Source: CAIXOZ01 sp046091285 (lineage in GTDB: Bacteria > Cyanobacteriota > Cyanobacteriia > PCC-6307 > Cyanobiaceae). Taken from it: DNA of 37,446 nucleotides. The stretch's first letter is position 1; each line of letters begins with the position of its first letter. The stretch covers positions 1 through 37,446 of the forward strand of contig JBJTBH010000081.1 of the NCBI GenBank assembly GCA_046091285.1, in the 5' to 3' direction. Position numbers and translations under genes: made by a program. Below the pieces are notes generated by a model. That model was not told the DNA's origin. It searched no databases and was given only the letters and a program-made list of their open reading frames with translations. Positions 1 through 8,222 of the stretch are shown piece after piece.

Positions 1-759
1 CTCCGCGGCGAGGTCCTGCCGGAGAGCTGGTGCCGCCCTCATCCTGAACTGCGTCGTCAGGCGATCCGCCAGCTGGTCGGCAGTTATGTGCGGCTCCCCC
101 AGAGCGGTGCCCTGATGCCGGTGGCCGAGACCCTCCTCCAACGTTGCGATCTCGATCAGGACGATCCGGAACTGCCGGATCCGTTGCCGTTGCTTGCGGC
201 CCTGGTGCTGGCGCAGCCGGTCGTGGTCGACGGGGTTCTCGTGGCTCCGGATGAGCCGCGGGCTGTGCTGCAGCTGGAAGTGCTGGTGGCCAACTGGTTG
301 TTGCGCAATGCGGAGCTCCTGAGCGCTGAACTGCTCGGCTGCTGTGGCCCCTGGCCTGAACTGCGCCGCTACCTGCTGACCCCGGACCTGCTGGCCACCC
401 GGCCGCTGGAGCGGCTCCGCAACCAGCTCAATGCCCAGCAGCGCTGGTCGGGCTGGTTTCTGCGGCCTGTGCAGCTCTACGAGAGCCGCCGCGAGCTCTA
501 TGCCCTTGAAAGCGGTGTGATCACCGTGCAGGCGCTCACCGAACCGCGCGATCGTGAGCTGGCCCGGCTCGGCTGGTTCGCCCAGCTGGTCACCCTCGTG
601 CTGGAAACCCGTGATGCCCTGGGCCCGCAGGTCCGCCTGATCCTCAAGGGCTCCGGTGACCTGCTGGTGGTGGGGCTCCCCCCGGTGATCGGGCGGGCGA
701 TCGGTCTGGTCGGTCGTGGGGTGCTTCAGGGGATGGGGCGCGGCCTCAGTCGAGGTTGA
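1..759 (+). CDS. DUF3685 family protein, 3' part (5' end outside window)
   Basis: The reading frame is open from base 1 and ends with TGA at 757-759, so the window holds only the last 252 codons; an internal GTG at 88 is not a believable start because coding sequence continues upstream of it. The visible part is leucine- and arginine-rich. Its last 90 residues (containing ALESGVITVQAL and LKGSGDLLVVGLPPVIGRAI) resemble the C-terminal region of DUF3685, a cyanobacterial/plastid family of unknown function. The C-terminus has a short hydrophobic glycine-rich stretch (LLVVGLPPVIGRAIGLVG) that may touch or enter a membrane. It is followed on the same strand by a photosystem I accumulation factor, which suggests, but does not show, a link to thylakoids. 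The family call is from memory and moderately sure. Confidence 0.6.
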   Translation, partial: LRGEVLPESWCRPHPELRRQAIRQLVGSYVRLPQSGALMPVAETLLQRCDLDQDDPELPDPLPLLAALVLAQPVVVDGVLVAPDEPRAVLQLEVLVANWLLRNAELLSAELLGCCGPWPELRRYLLTPDLLATRPLERLRNQLNAQQRWSGWFLRPVQLYESRRELYALESGVITVQALTEPRDRELARLGWFAQLVTLVLETRDALGPQVRLILKGSGDLLVVGLPPVIGRAIGLVGRGVLQGMGRGLSRG

Positions 760-903
760 AACCACGGGGTCGCGGGCCGTCCTTCCGGTCTGAATCATCC
801 ACCCGGCCGGGGGCGCGGGCACAATGGCCGCATCCGCCCGTTCGTCTTGCGCTGCCTGTCGCCCGCCTCCGCTGCAACGATTCCGGCGGCTGCCCCGGGC
901 TCG

Positions 904-1476
904 GTGCTGCCGCTTCGCTTTCAGTCCTGGCTGGCGGCGGTTCTGGCGATGGTCATGGTCGTCGCCACTGTCCTGGTCGGCCGGGTTGAACCAGCCGCCG
1001 CTGCCCGCACCACCAACAGCTACGACGGCAATATCTACGCCCTCTATGCCGGCAATGGTTCGCTGGTGCCGCCACGCTCGACCCTGGAGCAGGCCCTCAA
1101 TGACCATCGGCCGGTGGTGCTGGCCTTTTATCTCGATGACAGCGCCGACAGCAAGACCTTCGCCCCCACCCTTTCAGAGCTGCAACGTCTCTGGGGCCCA
1201 GTGGTGGAGCTGATTCTTCTCCCCACGGATCCTCTTCAGGGACGCGCCGAGACCGGCCCCAGCGATCCGGCCCATTACTGGAATGGCACCATCCCGCAGG
1301 TCGTTGTGCTGGATGCTGAAGGGAGCCTGCGGTTCGATGCCAGCGGTCAGGTCGATGTCGATGCGATCAACACGGTGCTGGCGTCGGTCACTGGTCTGGC
1401 CTTGCCGGAGAACGGCCGCAGCAGTCGCAGTCTGGAGGTGAACGAGCTCAACAGCGAAATCGTTTCCCGCTCCTGA
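904..1476 (+). CDS. Thylakoid photosystem I accumulation factor-like, thioredoxin-fold protein without CxxC
   Basis: A 190-residue protein if started at GTG 904; an in-frame TTG at 847 adds 19 residues of poor quality before the membrane segment. It opens with a hydrophobic signal/anchor segment (about residues 6-27) and an AAAA stretch that could be a signal peptidase site, so the rest should lie in the lumen or periplasm. The conserved block TNSYDGNIYALYAGNGSLVP is typical of the cyanobacterial family named thylakoid membrane photosystem I accumulation factor. The following region looks like a thioredoxin fold: VVLAFYLDDSADSK at the place of the WCxxC loop and TIPQVVVLDAEG as the cis-proline strand. 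No cysteine pair is present, so a redox role is unlikely and a binding or assembly role is inferred. fumC follows 40 bases downstream. Confidence 0.7.
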   Translation: MLPLRFQSWLAAVLAMVMVVATVLVGRVEPAAAARTTNSYDGNIYALYAGNGSLVPPRSTLEQALNDHRPVVLAFYLDDSADSKTFAPTLSELQRLWGPVVELILLPTDPLQGRAETGPSDPAHYWNGTIPQVVVLDAEGSLRFDASGQVDVDAINTVLASVTGLALPENGRSSRSLEVNELNSEIVSRS

Positions 1477-1516
1477 TGTCCGCGGCCTGGCGCCGCCTGA
1501 TCCAGCCGTCCGTCCG

Positions 1517-2965
1517 ATGACCACCCCAGCCGCAGGGGCGTCCGCCCCTCTGATCGACCCCACCCCCCGACGTTCCGCCGTCGGTTCACGGATCGAGACA
1601 GACAGTCTCGGCGCGCTCGAAGTGCCGCATGAGCACTACTGGGGGGCGCAGACCCAGCGCTCGATCCACAACTTTCCCTTCGGCCAGGTCATGCCCCTGG
1701 CGGTGGTTCATGCCTTCGGCCAGCTCAAGGCCGCCTGCGCCGAGGTCAACCGCGATCTGGGCAAGCTTGCTCCGGAGCTTTGCGCGGTGAGCGTGGCCGC
1801 CGCTGAAGAGGTTGCTGCCGGCCGCCTCGATGCCGAATTCCCCCTGAAGGTGTGGCAGACGGGTTCCGGCACCCAGAGCAACATGAATGCCAATGAGGTG
1901 ATCGCCAACCGCGCGATCGAAGCCCTCGGGGGTGTTCTCGGCAGCAAGAGCCCGGTGCACCCCAACGACCATGTGAATCTGAGCCAGTCGAGCAACGACA
2001 CCTTTCCGGCGGCGATGCACATCGCCGTGGTGCTGGAGCTGGAGCAGGCCCTCCTGCCGGCTGTGGAACAGCTGGCGGCGGCGTTGCAGGTCAGGGCCAC
2101 CGCCTGGGCCGGCCTGATCAAGATCGGTCGCACCCATCTGCAGGATGCGGTTCCCCTCAGCCTGGGGCAGGAGTTCAGCGGTTATGTGGCCCAGCTGCAG
2201 CTGGCCATCGAAGCCATCCGCAACAGCCTGCCGCGGCTGCGGGACCTGGCGATCGGTGGCACCGCCGTCGGCACCGGGCTGAATGCCCCCCGGGGATTCA
2301 GTGAAGCGGTGGCCGCGCGACTCACGGAACGGCTCGGCACCGCCTTCTGCAGCGCTCCGAACAAATTTCAGGCCCTGTCCGGCCACGAAGCCCTCGCCGG
2401 CGCCCATGGTGCCCTCACGGTGCTGGCCGGCAGCCTGATGAAAATCGCCAACGACATCCGCTGGCTGGGCAGCGGCCCCCGCTGCGGCCTGGGCGAGCTG
2501 GTGCTTCCGGAAAATGAACCCGGCAGCTCGATCATGCCGGGCAAGGTGAATCCCACCCAGTGCGAGAGCCTGACGATGGTGGCCGTGCAGGTGATGGGCA
2601 ACAACACCGCCGTCCAACTCGCGGCCAGCCAGGGCAATTTCGAGCTGAATGTGTTCAAGCCGCTCATCGCCCACAACGTGCTGGAAAGCATCGAGCTGCT
2701 GGCCGGTGCCTGTCGCAGCTTCCGCGAGCACTGCATCGATGGCCTCCAGGTCAACGAAGCCCGCATCGAGCGGCTGCTGAATCAGAGTCTGATGCTGGTC
2801 ACGGCCCTCACCCCCGCCATCGGCTACGACCGCGCCTGCGCCATCGCCAAGCACGCCCATCACCATGGCCTCAGCCTGCGGGAGGCGGCGCTGGTCCTCG
2901 GTGAGATCAGTGCTGAGGACTTTGACCGATGGGTGCGGCCGGAGGCGATGATCGAACCGGGCTGA
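1517..2965 (+). CDS. fumC: Fumarate hydratase class II
   Basis: A 482-residue protein that interconverts fumarate and malate in the cytoplasm. Family signatures are clear: the N-terminal IETDSLGALEVP and YWGAQTQRS, the SQSSNDTFPAAMH block, GRTHLQDAVPLSLGQEF with the active-site region, and the lyase signature GSSIMPGKVNPTQCE near residue 336. Class II (iron-free, heat-stable) enzymes are about 460-470 residues; the extra roughly 20 residues are a low-complexity N-terminal lead (TTPAAGASAPLIDP) before the first conserved strand, so the real start could lie a little downstream. In cyanobacteria fumarate comes mainly from purine and arginine synthesis and feeds an atypical TCA cycle. It is followed after 34 bases by a membrane-anchored CofE-like gene. 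Confidence 0.95.
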   Translation: MTTPAAGASAPLIDPTPRRSAVGSRIETDSLGALEVPHEHYWGAQTQRSIHNFPFGQVMPLAVVHAFGQLKAACAEVNRDLGKLAPELCAVSVAAAEEVAAGRLDAEFPLKVWQTGSGTQSNMNANEVIANRAIEALGGVLGSKSPVHPNDHVNLSQSSNDTFPAAMHIAVVLELEQALLPAVEQLAAALQVRATAWAGLIKIGRTHLQDAVPLSLGQEFSGYVAQLQLAIEAIRNSLPRLRDLAIGGTAVGTGLNAPRGFSEAVAARLTERLGTAFCSAPNKFQALSGHEALAGAHGALTVLAGSLMKIANDIRWLGSGPRCGLGELVLPENEPGSSIMPGKVNPTQCESLTMVAVQVMGNNTAVQLAASQGNFELNVFKPLIAHNVLESIELLAGACRSFREHCIDGLQVNEARIERLLNQSLMLVTALTPAIGYDRACAIAKHAHHHGLSLREAALVLGEISAEDFDRWVRPEAMIEPG

Positions 2966-2999
2966 GGCAGCAGCGGCCAAGGCCTACGCTCCCGCCTGA

Positions 3000-4211
3000 T
3001 TGAACCTGCGGGTGAACGGCTTGCCATTGCTTCTCTCCCTGGTCCTGGGCGCTGCCCTGCTCCTGGCCTCTGTGCTCCTGCTGCTGGAGCTGCGTCATCG
3101 GCTGCGACCGGCCTCGCCGCTGCGGCTGGATCCAGGCTCCTGGCGCGTGCAGCGCGGCGGCGATCAGGAGCTGGTGGTGGAGGGGGTGATCACGCTCCAC
3201 AATCCCCACCGGCGGATGGAAGTCTTCGTTCCCGAGCTGGAGGTGCGGCCGGTGCTGCTCGGACGCGGATCCCTGGAGGGTGTGCAGGTCAGTCAGCGGA
3301 TCGAGACGCTCCATGCCGATGAGCCGGCTCGCCCGGATGGCTACTGGCCCGCTTACATCATCAAGAGTCATCGCAGCACCCAGGCCCGCATCCGGATCAG
3401 CCTCAGAGGGACGCCCGGCCTCGACCTGCGGCGTCTGGTGGATACCCTCTGGGTCTCGATCGACTGGATCCATTACGGGCCTTTCGGCAGGCTTCTGCGC
3501 CGCGACGGGGTGCTGGTTCCCCTGAGGCGTCCCTCAACCCTCACCGCCGCCTCGGCGGTCTGGCGTCGCGGTGATCATGGCGCCGTGCTGCCGATCCGCA
3601 CCCATCTGCTCGGGGTGCTGGATGATCCACTGGAGATGCTGCGTCATTACGCCGGCCCCCTGCTGCAACCCGGCGACATTCTCACGATCGGGGAAACCCC
3701 TCTGGCGGTGATGCAGGGCCGTTATCAGCACCCGATCACGATCACCCCATCGTCCCTGGCACGACTGCTCTGTCGTGTCTTTCATCCCACCAGCAGCCTG
3801 GCCACGGCCTGCGGTCTGCAGAGCCTGATCGATGAGGTGGGGCCGGCCCGGGTGCTGATCGCCTGGTTGGTCGGTACCGCACTGAAGACGATCGGCTTCA
3901 ACGGCTGGTTCTATCGCCTGGCCGGAGAGCAGGCCCGCCTGATTGATGACATCACCGGCACCACGCCTCCTTATGACCAGACGATCGTGATGGGTCCCGT
4001 GAATGCCGCGGCGATCTGCACGGCGCTGGCTGCCGATCTCGGCGTCGCGGTGGCGGTGGTCGATGTCAACGACCTCGGGCGCGTCAAGGTGCTGGCCTCG
4101 AGTCCAGGCTGTGATCACGGGGTTCTGCACGAGGCCCTGCGCCCCAATCCTGCGGGCAATGCCAATGAGCGCACCCCGCTGGTGCTCGTCCGGCCGGAAC
4201 GCCGCCGCTGA
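3000..4211 (+). CDS. Membrane-anchored protein with a coenzyme F420-0:glutamate ligase (CofE)-like domain
   Basis: A 403-residue protein from TTG 3000 (GTG at 3012 is an alternative that keeps the membrane segment). Residues about 8-30 form one strong transmembrane helix. Residues about 40-170 form an uncharacterised domain (VEGVITLHNPHRRMEVFVPE, RPDGYWPAYIIKSHRS). From about residue 190 the sequence resembles CofE, the enzyme adding glutamate to F420-0: LQPGDILTIGETPLAVMQGR matches the N-terminal strand-loop of that fold, and PPYDQTIVMGPVNA and VAVVDVNDLG fit later core strands. Cyanobacteria of this type are not known to make F420, so the substrate is unknown and should not be assumed. It sits between fumC and a conserved cyanobacterial gene with short gaps, probably in one long transcript. 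Confidence 0.65.
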   Translation: MNLRVNGLPLLLSLVLGAALLLASVLLLLELRHRLRPASPLRLDPGSWRVQRGGDQELVVEGVITLHNPHRRMEVFVPELEVRPVLLGRGSLEGVQVSQRIETLHADEPARPDGYWPAYIIKSHRSTQARIRISLRGTPGLDLRRLVDTLWVSIDWIHYGPFGRLLRRDGVLVPLRRPSTLTAASAVWRRGDHGAVLPIRTHLLGVLDDPLEMLRHYAGPLLQPGDILTIGETPLAVMQGRYQHPITITPSSLARLLCRVFHPTSSLATACGLQSLIDEVGPARVLIAWLVGTALKTIGFNGWFYRLAGEQARLIDDITGTTPPYDQTIVMGPVNAAAICTALAADLGVAVAVVDVNDLGRVKVLASSPGCDHGVLHEALRPNPAGNANERTPLVLVRPERRR

Positions 4212-4243
4212 GCCCTGGTTCACGGTCGTCAACCCCCGATACG

Positions 4244-5407
4244 ATGCGTTCAGATCGATCCGGGTCAGCTCCGCTGATTCCCAGCGTTCCAATGCCCAGC
4301 GGGAGCCTCGCCACGTCAGGAATCTCGCCACCGCTGCCACCGCTGCAGGTGCCACCGCCGGCTTCGCTTCCGGGGGCTCCAGGGCCCGTGGTGATGCCTC
4401 TGCAGGGTTGGCACCTGCCGTTGCTGATCGATCCGGCCTTCGTACCCCTCCAGCCCCTGCTGCAGCGTTGCCTGCTTGAGGCTCTGCCACAACGGCTGCT
4501 GCAGCTGCTGCGTCTTCCTGTCCTGCCGGCCCCTCAGGTGCTCGTGGCCGCCGATCCGGCCAGTGGCAGCCCCCTGGGACTTCTGGTGAGCCGTTGTCTC
4601 AACCGCCGGGGCACCTGCTGGTCCGTGCAGCACCTTCTCCTGGCCACGGGTGTCCGCCCCCGGACGACCGCCCAGGCCCTGCTCAAGGCCCAGATTCAGC
4701 GCGTCACTCAGGCCAGCAGCTGGATCGTGTCGGTCTCCAGCCTCGATCAGGAGCGGCTCGGACTGCTGCGGGAGCTCGGATTCCAGCCTCTGCGCTGCGA
4801 GCGCCTCTGGCGCTGGGATCAACCTCCTGACGGCCGGCCCCAGCCGCTGCCTGACGTTGACCTGCAGCTGCGTTCCCTCCAGCGTCGCAGTGCCGCTCTG
4901 CACTGGCACCTGGAGCAGGCGGCCTGTCCTCCCCAGTTCCGGCAGCTGCTCGATCGCCGTGTTGATGATCTCCTGGATGACAGCCGCGCCGGCTGGATGC
5001 TGGTCGACCCCTGCCGTCGTCAGGCGGTGGCCGGTGTCCGCCTGCTTGAGCATTCCCGTGAGGAGGGTCAGGAGGTGGCCTTCGCGGTCCATCCCCTCTG
5101 GCTCCAGTCCCTCGGTCCGGCCGTTCAGAGCCTGCTGGAGCTGGCTCGGGAGAAGGCTCGCGACGCGATCATTCTCAGGGTCGACACCCAGGACACGGTC
5201 CTGAATCAGTGGCTGGAGGCCGCCGGCGCCGAAGCCCTGGGAGAGAGGGTGTCGATGGTGCGCAGCATCTGGCGCCGCCAGAGCCGTGCTCCGGTGACGA
5301 CCGTGGCCCTGCGTCTCGGGGCCGTGCTGGAGCAGTGGCAGCCACCCCGGCCGATCCCCACCCCGGCCCTGCCCCAGCGCCAGGAAGGCCTGCCTGTTCC
5401 GCGCTGA
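4244..5407 (+). CDS. Conserved cyanobacterial protein upstream of ruvX, possibly a degenerate acetyltransferase (GNAT) fold
   Basis: Up to 387 residues from ATG 4244, but the first 50 are proline/serine-rich and poorly structured, so the native start may be ATG 4394 (MPLQGWHLPLLIDPAF), where a well-ordered hydrophobic domain begins. Segments such as PLGLLVSRCLNRRGTCWSVQ with VRPRTTAQALLKAQI, and VAGVRLLEHSREEGQEVAFAV later, look like two copies of an N-acetyltransferase-like fold. The acetyl-CoA loop (Q/R-x-x-G-x-G/A) is not obvious in either half, so enzyme activity cannot be claimed. The C-terminal 25 residues are proline-rich. The stop is 6 bases before ruvX, implying co-transcription. Function unknown; the fold assignment is a guess. 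Confidence 0.5.
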   Translation: MRSDRSGSAPLIPSVPMPSGSLATSGISPPLPPLQVPPPASLPGAPGPVVMPLQGWHLPLLIDPAFVPLQPLLQRCLLEALPQRLLQLLRLPVLPAPQVLVAADPASGSPLGLLVSRCLNRRGTCWSVQHLLLATGVRPRTTAQALLKAQIQRVTQASSWIVSVSSLDQERLGLLRELGFQPLRCERLWRWDQPPDGRPQPLPDVDLQLRSLQRRSAALHWHLEQAACPPQFRQLLDRRVDDLLDDSRAGWMLVDPCRRQAVAGVRLLEHSREEGQEVAFAVHPLWLQSLGPAVQSLLELAREKARDAIILRVDTQDTVLNQWLEAAGAEALGERVSMVRSIWRRQSRAPVTTVALRLGAVLEQWQPPRPIPTPALPQRQEGLPVPR

Positions 5408-5413
5408 CCGCTC

Positions 5414-5893
5414 ATGCTCTCGAAGGCGCCCGCCCCCCGTTCGGTCCTGGCCCTGGATGTGGGGCGCCGGCGCATCGGTCTGGCCGGATGCGATCCGCTC
5501 GGGATCAGCGTCACGGCCCTGCCGGCCCTGGCCCGCGCCCGTTTCGGGGCCGATCTTGAGCACCTGCGACCGCTGCTGATCCGCCGCAATGTCCAGGCTC
5601 TGGTGGTCGGTCTGCCCCTGGATCGACAGGGTCAGCCCACGGCGCAGTCGATCCATTGTCGGCGCTACGGCGAGCGGTTGGCCCGGGCCCTGACCCTGCC
5701 CGTGGCCTGGGTGAATGACCAGGCCAGCACCTGGGCCGCGGCCGAAACCCATGGGCTGCATGGCGATCGCAGCGGTGCCCTCGACAGCGCCGCTGCAGCC
5801 CTGCTGCTGCAGCAATGGCTGGCGGAAGGGCCGGAGCCGGTGACGGTGGCGGACCCACGACCTGACACATCGGGGGTCGTTGGTTCATCCTGA
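5414..5893 (+). CDS. ruvX: Putative pre-16S rRNA nuclease / Holliday junction resolvase-like YqgF (RuvX)
   Basis: A 159-residue RNase H-fold nuclease. The first metal ligand sits in LALDVGRRRIGLA (Asp15), the second strand is ALVVGLPLDRQGQ (about 62-74) and the last acidic residue is in ALDSAAAALLLQQWL (Asp124). The family is needed for 5' maturation of 16S rRNA in E. coli and was also proposed to resolve Holliday junctions. The usual DERLTT motif appears here as NDQAST (101-106), so one acidic residue is kept (Asp102) while the arginine is lost. About 20 residues C-terminal to the domain are low-complexity. It lies 6 bases after the preceding gene and 19 bases before DUF3727; the order ruvX-DUF3727-YqeG-proB-lpxD-leuB is common in picocyanobacteria (from memory). 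Confidence 0.85.
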   Translation: MLSKAPAPRSVLALDVGRRRIGLAGCDPLGISVTALPALARARFGADLEHLRPLLIRRNVQALVVGLPLDRQGQPTAQSIHCRRYGERLARALTLPVAWVNDQASTWAAAETHGLHGDRSGALDSAAAALLLQQWLAEGPEPVTVADPRPDTSGVVGSS

Positions 5894-5912
5894 AGAGGAA
5901 TGAGACCCTTCG

Positions 5913-6491
5913 ATGCCCAGCGACGGCCCCGCCTCCACCGGAACCGCAGATGTACCCACGGTGCTCGTGCGCGACAGCCACGGCCGTCAGCTGCTCTGTT
6001 TTCTTGAGCAGCTGATTCCCCTTGAGGGCCACGACTACGTTCTGCTGACTCCGGTCGACACCCCGGTCTGTCTGGTGAAGATCGCTGCTGAGGACAGCGA
6101 TGATGACGATGAGGTGATCGACCAGCTCGATGCCGATGAGGAGATCCTGGCCAATGCCGAGGCCGTGCTGCAGGATCTCGATCTGACGCTCGTGCGTTCA
6201 GCGGTCACCCTCACCGTCAGTGGTGATCTGGAGGAGCCCGACATCGATGAACTGGAAGAGGAGCTCGAAGACGACCTCGAAGAGGACGAGGACGGTGAGA
6301 CCGATCTCTACGAACTGTTGATTCAGTTCCGGGCCGACGATCAGGACTATGGCCTCTTCATCCCCCTTGATCCCTTCTTCGTTGTCGCTCGCATGGAGAG
6401 CGGAGAAGCCATTCTCGTTGAGGATGAGGAGTTCAGGCGGATCCAGCCTCTGATCGAGAAGGAACTCGATGAGCGTGAGCAGGGCGACTGA
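5913..6491 (+). CDS. DUF3727 domain protein (acidic, cyanobacteria/plastid family)
   Basis: A 192-residue very acidic protein. The N-terminal half (TVLVRDSHGRQLLCFLEQLI, YVLLTPVDTPVCLV) and the C-terminal half (YELLIQFRADDQDYGLFIPL, DPFFVVARMESGEAIL) look like two related beta-rich DUF1292-like repeats joined by a long Asp/Glu-rich linker (about 112-135). This is the architecture of DUF3727, found in cyanobacteria and plants, function unknown. An AGAGG about 15 bases before ATG 5913 is a weak ribosome site. Its stop codon shares one base with the start of the YqeG-type gene (TGATG at 6489-6493), implying translational coupling. Confidence 0.8.
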   Translation: MPSDGPASTGTADVPTVLVRDSHGRQLLCFLEQLIPLEGHDYVLLTPVDTPVCLVKIAAEDSDDDDEVIDQLDADEEILANAEAVLQDLDLTLVRSAVTLTVSGDLEEPDIDELEEELEDDLEEDEDGETDLYELLIQFRADDQDYGLFIPLDPFFVVARMESGEAILVEDEEFRRIQPLIEKELDEREQGD

Positions 6492-7015
6492 TGCTGACCA
6501 AGCTGTTGCGCGCCGATCTTCTGCGTCCCAGCCTGGTGACGCCCGGGACGTTGGTGGATCTTTCTCTGGATCATCTGGCGGCCACAGGCATCGAGGCTCT
6601 GGTGCTTGATGTCGATCGCACGCTCCTTCCTCGCAGCCAGCCACAACTGCCGCCGCTGGTGGAGGTCTGGTTGCGGGAGGCAGTGCGTCGTTTTCCTGTG
6701 CATCTGCTGAGCAACAACCCCTCCCGCCGTCGGATCGGGGCCGTGGCGGAACCCTTCGGTCTTCCCTACACCACCTCCGCTTCCAAGCCCCGTTCCGGTG
6801 CCCTGCGGCAGGTGCTGGCGGAGCTCGGACTGCCGGCGGAGACGGTGGCGATGGTGGGGGATCGGATCTTCACCGATGTCCTCGTCGGCAATCGTCTCGG
6901 GCTTTACACGGTCCTGATCAAGCCGATGGGCGCCGATGGCACCCCCTGCCGTCGGGATCGACTCCAGGCGCTGGAGATCCGTCTGGCTCGCCTGGCGGGC
7001 ATGGCCCTGCACTGA
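6491..7015 (+). CDS. YqeG family HAD-IIIA phosphatase
   Basis: A 174-residue HAD-superfamily protein. HAD motif I is LVLDVDRTLLP (about residues 36-46; nucleophile and acid/base aspartates DxD), motif II is LLSNNPS (about 73-79), the motif III lysine is in SKPRSGALRQ, and motif IV is AMVGDRIFTDVLVGNRLG. The plain Rossmannoid without a large cap matches subfamily IIIA and the YqeG/phosphatidylglycerophosphatase-like group. In plants and fungi relatives dephosphorylate phosphatidylglycerophosphate to phosphatidylglycerol, the only thylakoid phospholipid; that role is possible here but not shown. It overlaps the upstream DUF3727 gene by one base. Confidence 0.85.
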   Translation: MLTKLLRADLLRPSLVTPGTLVDLSLDHLAATGIEALVLDVDRTLLPRSQPQLPPLVEVWLREAVRRFPVHLLSNNPSRRRIGAVAEPFGLPYTTSASKPRSGALRQVLAELGLPAETVAMVGDRIFTDVLVGNRLGLYTVLIKPMGADGTPCRRDRLQALEIRLARLAGMALH

Positions 7016-7060
7016 TGGCCCACTCCTGATGGCACAGACTCCTCATCGCCCCAGCGGCGG

Positions 7061-8167
7061 GTGATCAAGGTGGGCACCAGCCTGCTGCGAGGGTCCGAGC
7101 AACGCGACACCGCCGCGGTGATCGCTGATCTGGCCGCGGCCCTCAGCGCCCGTCGCCGGCTCGGGGAGCAACTGGTTCTCGTCACCAGCGGCGCCGTCGG
7201 CCTCGGCTGTGCCGCCCTGGCCCTCCCCAGCCGCCCGACGGAGGTGGTGGCGCTTCAGGCGGCCGCCGCCGTCGGTCAGGGTCGCCTGATGGGCCTCTAC
7301 GAGGGGGCCTTCGCCGGTCATGGTGTGCCCGTGGCCCAGGTGTTGCTCACCCGCGGTGACCTCGCCTCCCGTCGTCGCTACCAGAACGCCTCCAGCACGT
7401 TCGAGCAGCTCCTGGGCTGGGGTGTGGTGCCGATCGTCAACGAGAACGACACCCTGGCCACCGATGAACTGCGGTTCGGTGATAACGACACCCTGTCGGC
7501 CCTGGTGGCGGCGGCGATCGCTGCCGATGAGCTGATCCTGCTCACGGATGTCGATCGCCTCTATTCCGGCGATCCCCGCCGCGATGCCACCGCCCGGCCG
7601 ATCGAGGAAGTGCGTGATCTCCTCGAGCTTGAGCGCCTCAGCAGTGCGGCAGGCTCCGGCGGCCAGTGGGGGACCGGCGGGATGACCACCAAGCTGGCTG
7701 CTGCCCGCATCGCCACCTCCAGCGGCATCCGTGTCCATCTCGGCGATGGCCGGGATCCCACGGTGCTCACGGGCCTGCTGGCCGGGGAGCGGTTGGGCAC
7801 GGTCTTTCAGCCCAGCGTCCATCCCCTGCCGGATCGCAAGGGCTGGCTTGCCCATGCCCTGCTTCCGAAGGGAAGCCTCATCGTCGATGCCGGCGCCGAA
7901 AAGGCGTTGATCGAGCAGGGAGCCTCCCTGCTGGCCGTTGGCATCCAGGCCGTGGAGGGACTCTTCTCCCGTCGGGATGCCGTGCGTCTGCTCAGCCGCG
8001 ATGGTCGGGAGCTCGGTCGCGGCCTGACGGCCCTGAGCAGTGAGGAACTGCAACAGGTGATCGGTCTCTGCAGCGATGCGATGCAGCAGCGGCTCGGGCC
8101 GGTGGGTGAGGAGGTCGTGCATCGCGACCATCTCGTGATCACCTGCCTGGAAGCACCACCACCCTGA
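7061..8167 (+). CDS. proB: Glutamate 5-kinase
   Basis: Catalyses the first step of proline synthesis, ATP-dependent phosphorylation of glutamate. The 368 residues hold an amino-acid kinase domain (IKVGTSLLRG, LVTSGAVGLG, VPIVNENDTLATDELRFGDNDTLSALVA, LLTDVDRLY, GTGGMTTKLAAA) and a C-terminal PUA domain (about 275-355, GSLIVDAGAEKALIEQGASL and FSRRDAVRLLS). The only in-frame start is GTG 7061, which leaves just one residue before the first beta-strand; a TGA at 7013 blocks longer forms. An out-of-frame ATG at 7029 opens an 11-codon reading frame whose TGA (7062-7064) overlaps that GTG, suggesting coupling or a frame error close to the start. Product sure, start uncertain. Confidence 0.93.
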   Translation: MIKVGTSLLRGSEQRDTAAVIADLAAALSARRRLGEQLVLVTSGAVGLGCAALALPSRPTEVVALQAAAAVGQGRLMGLYEGAFAGHGVPVAQVLLTRGDLASRRRYQNASSTFEQLLGWGVVPIVNENDTLATDELRFGDNDTLSALVAAAIAADELILLTDVDRLYSGDPRRDATARPIEEVRDLLELERLSSAAGSGGQWGTGGMTTKLAAARIATSSGIRVHLGDGRDPTVLTGLLAGERLGTVFQPSVHPLPDRKGWLAHALLPKGSLIVDAGAEKALIEQGASLLAVGIQAVEGLFSRRDAVRLLSRDGRELGRGLTALSSEELQQVIGLCSDAMQQRLGPVGEEVVHRDHLVITCLEAPPP

Positions 8168-8222
8168 GCGGCGTCGATCCGCTCCTCCCCCTACGATCCC
8201 GGCCATACCGCCACCTCCGGGA

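Noticed and set aside
1586..2980. 464-codon open frame antisense to fumC
   Set aside because: It mirrors fumC codon by codon, has no domain-like sequence and is a product of high GC.
4316..5815. 499-codon open frame antisense to the GNAT-like gene and ruvX
   Set aside because: Gln/Gly/His-rich composition with no motif; it spans two well-supported genes on the other strand.
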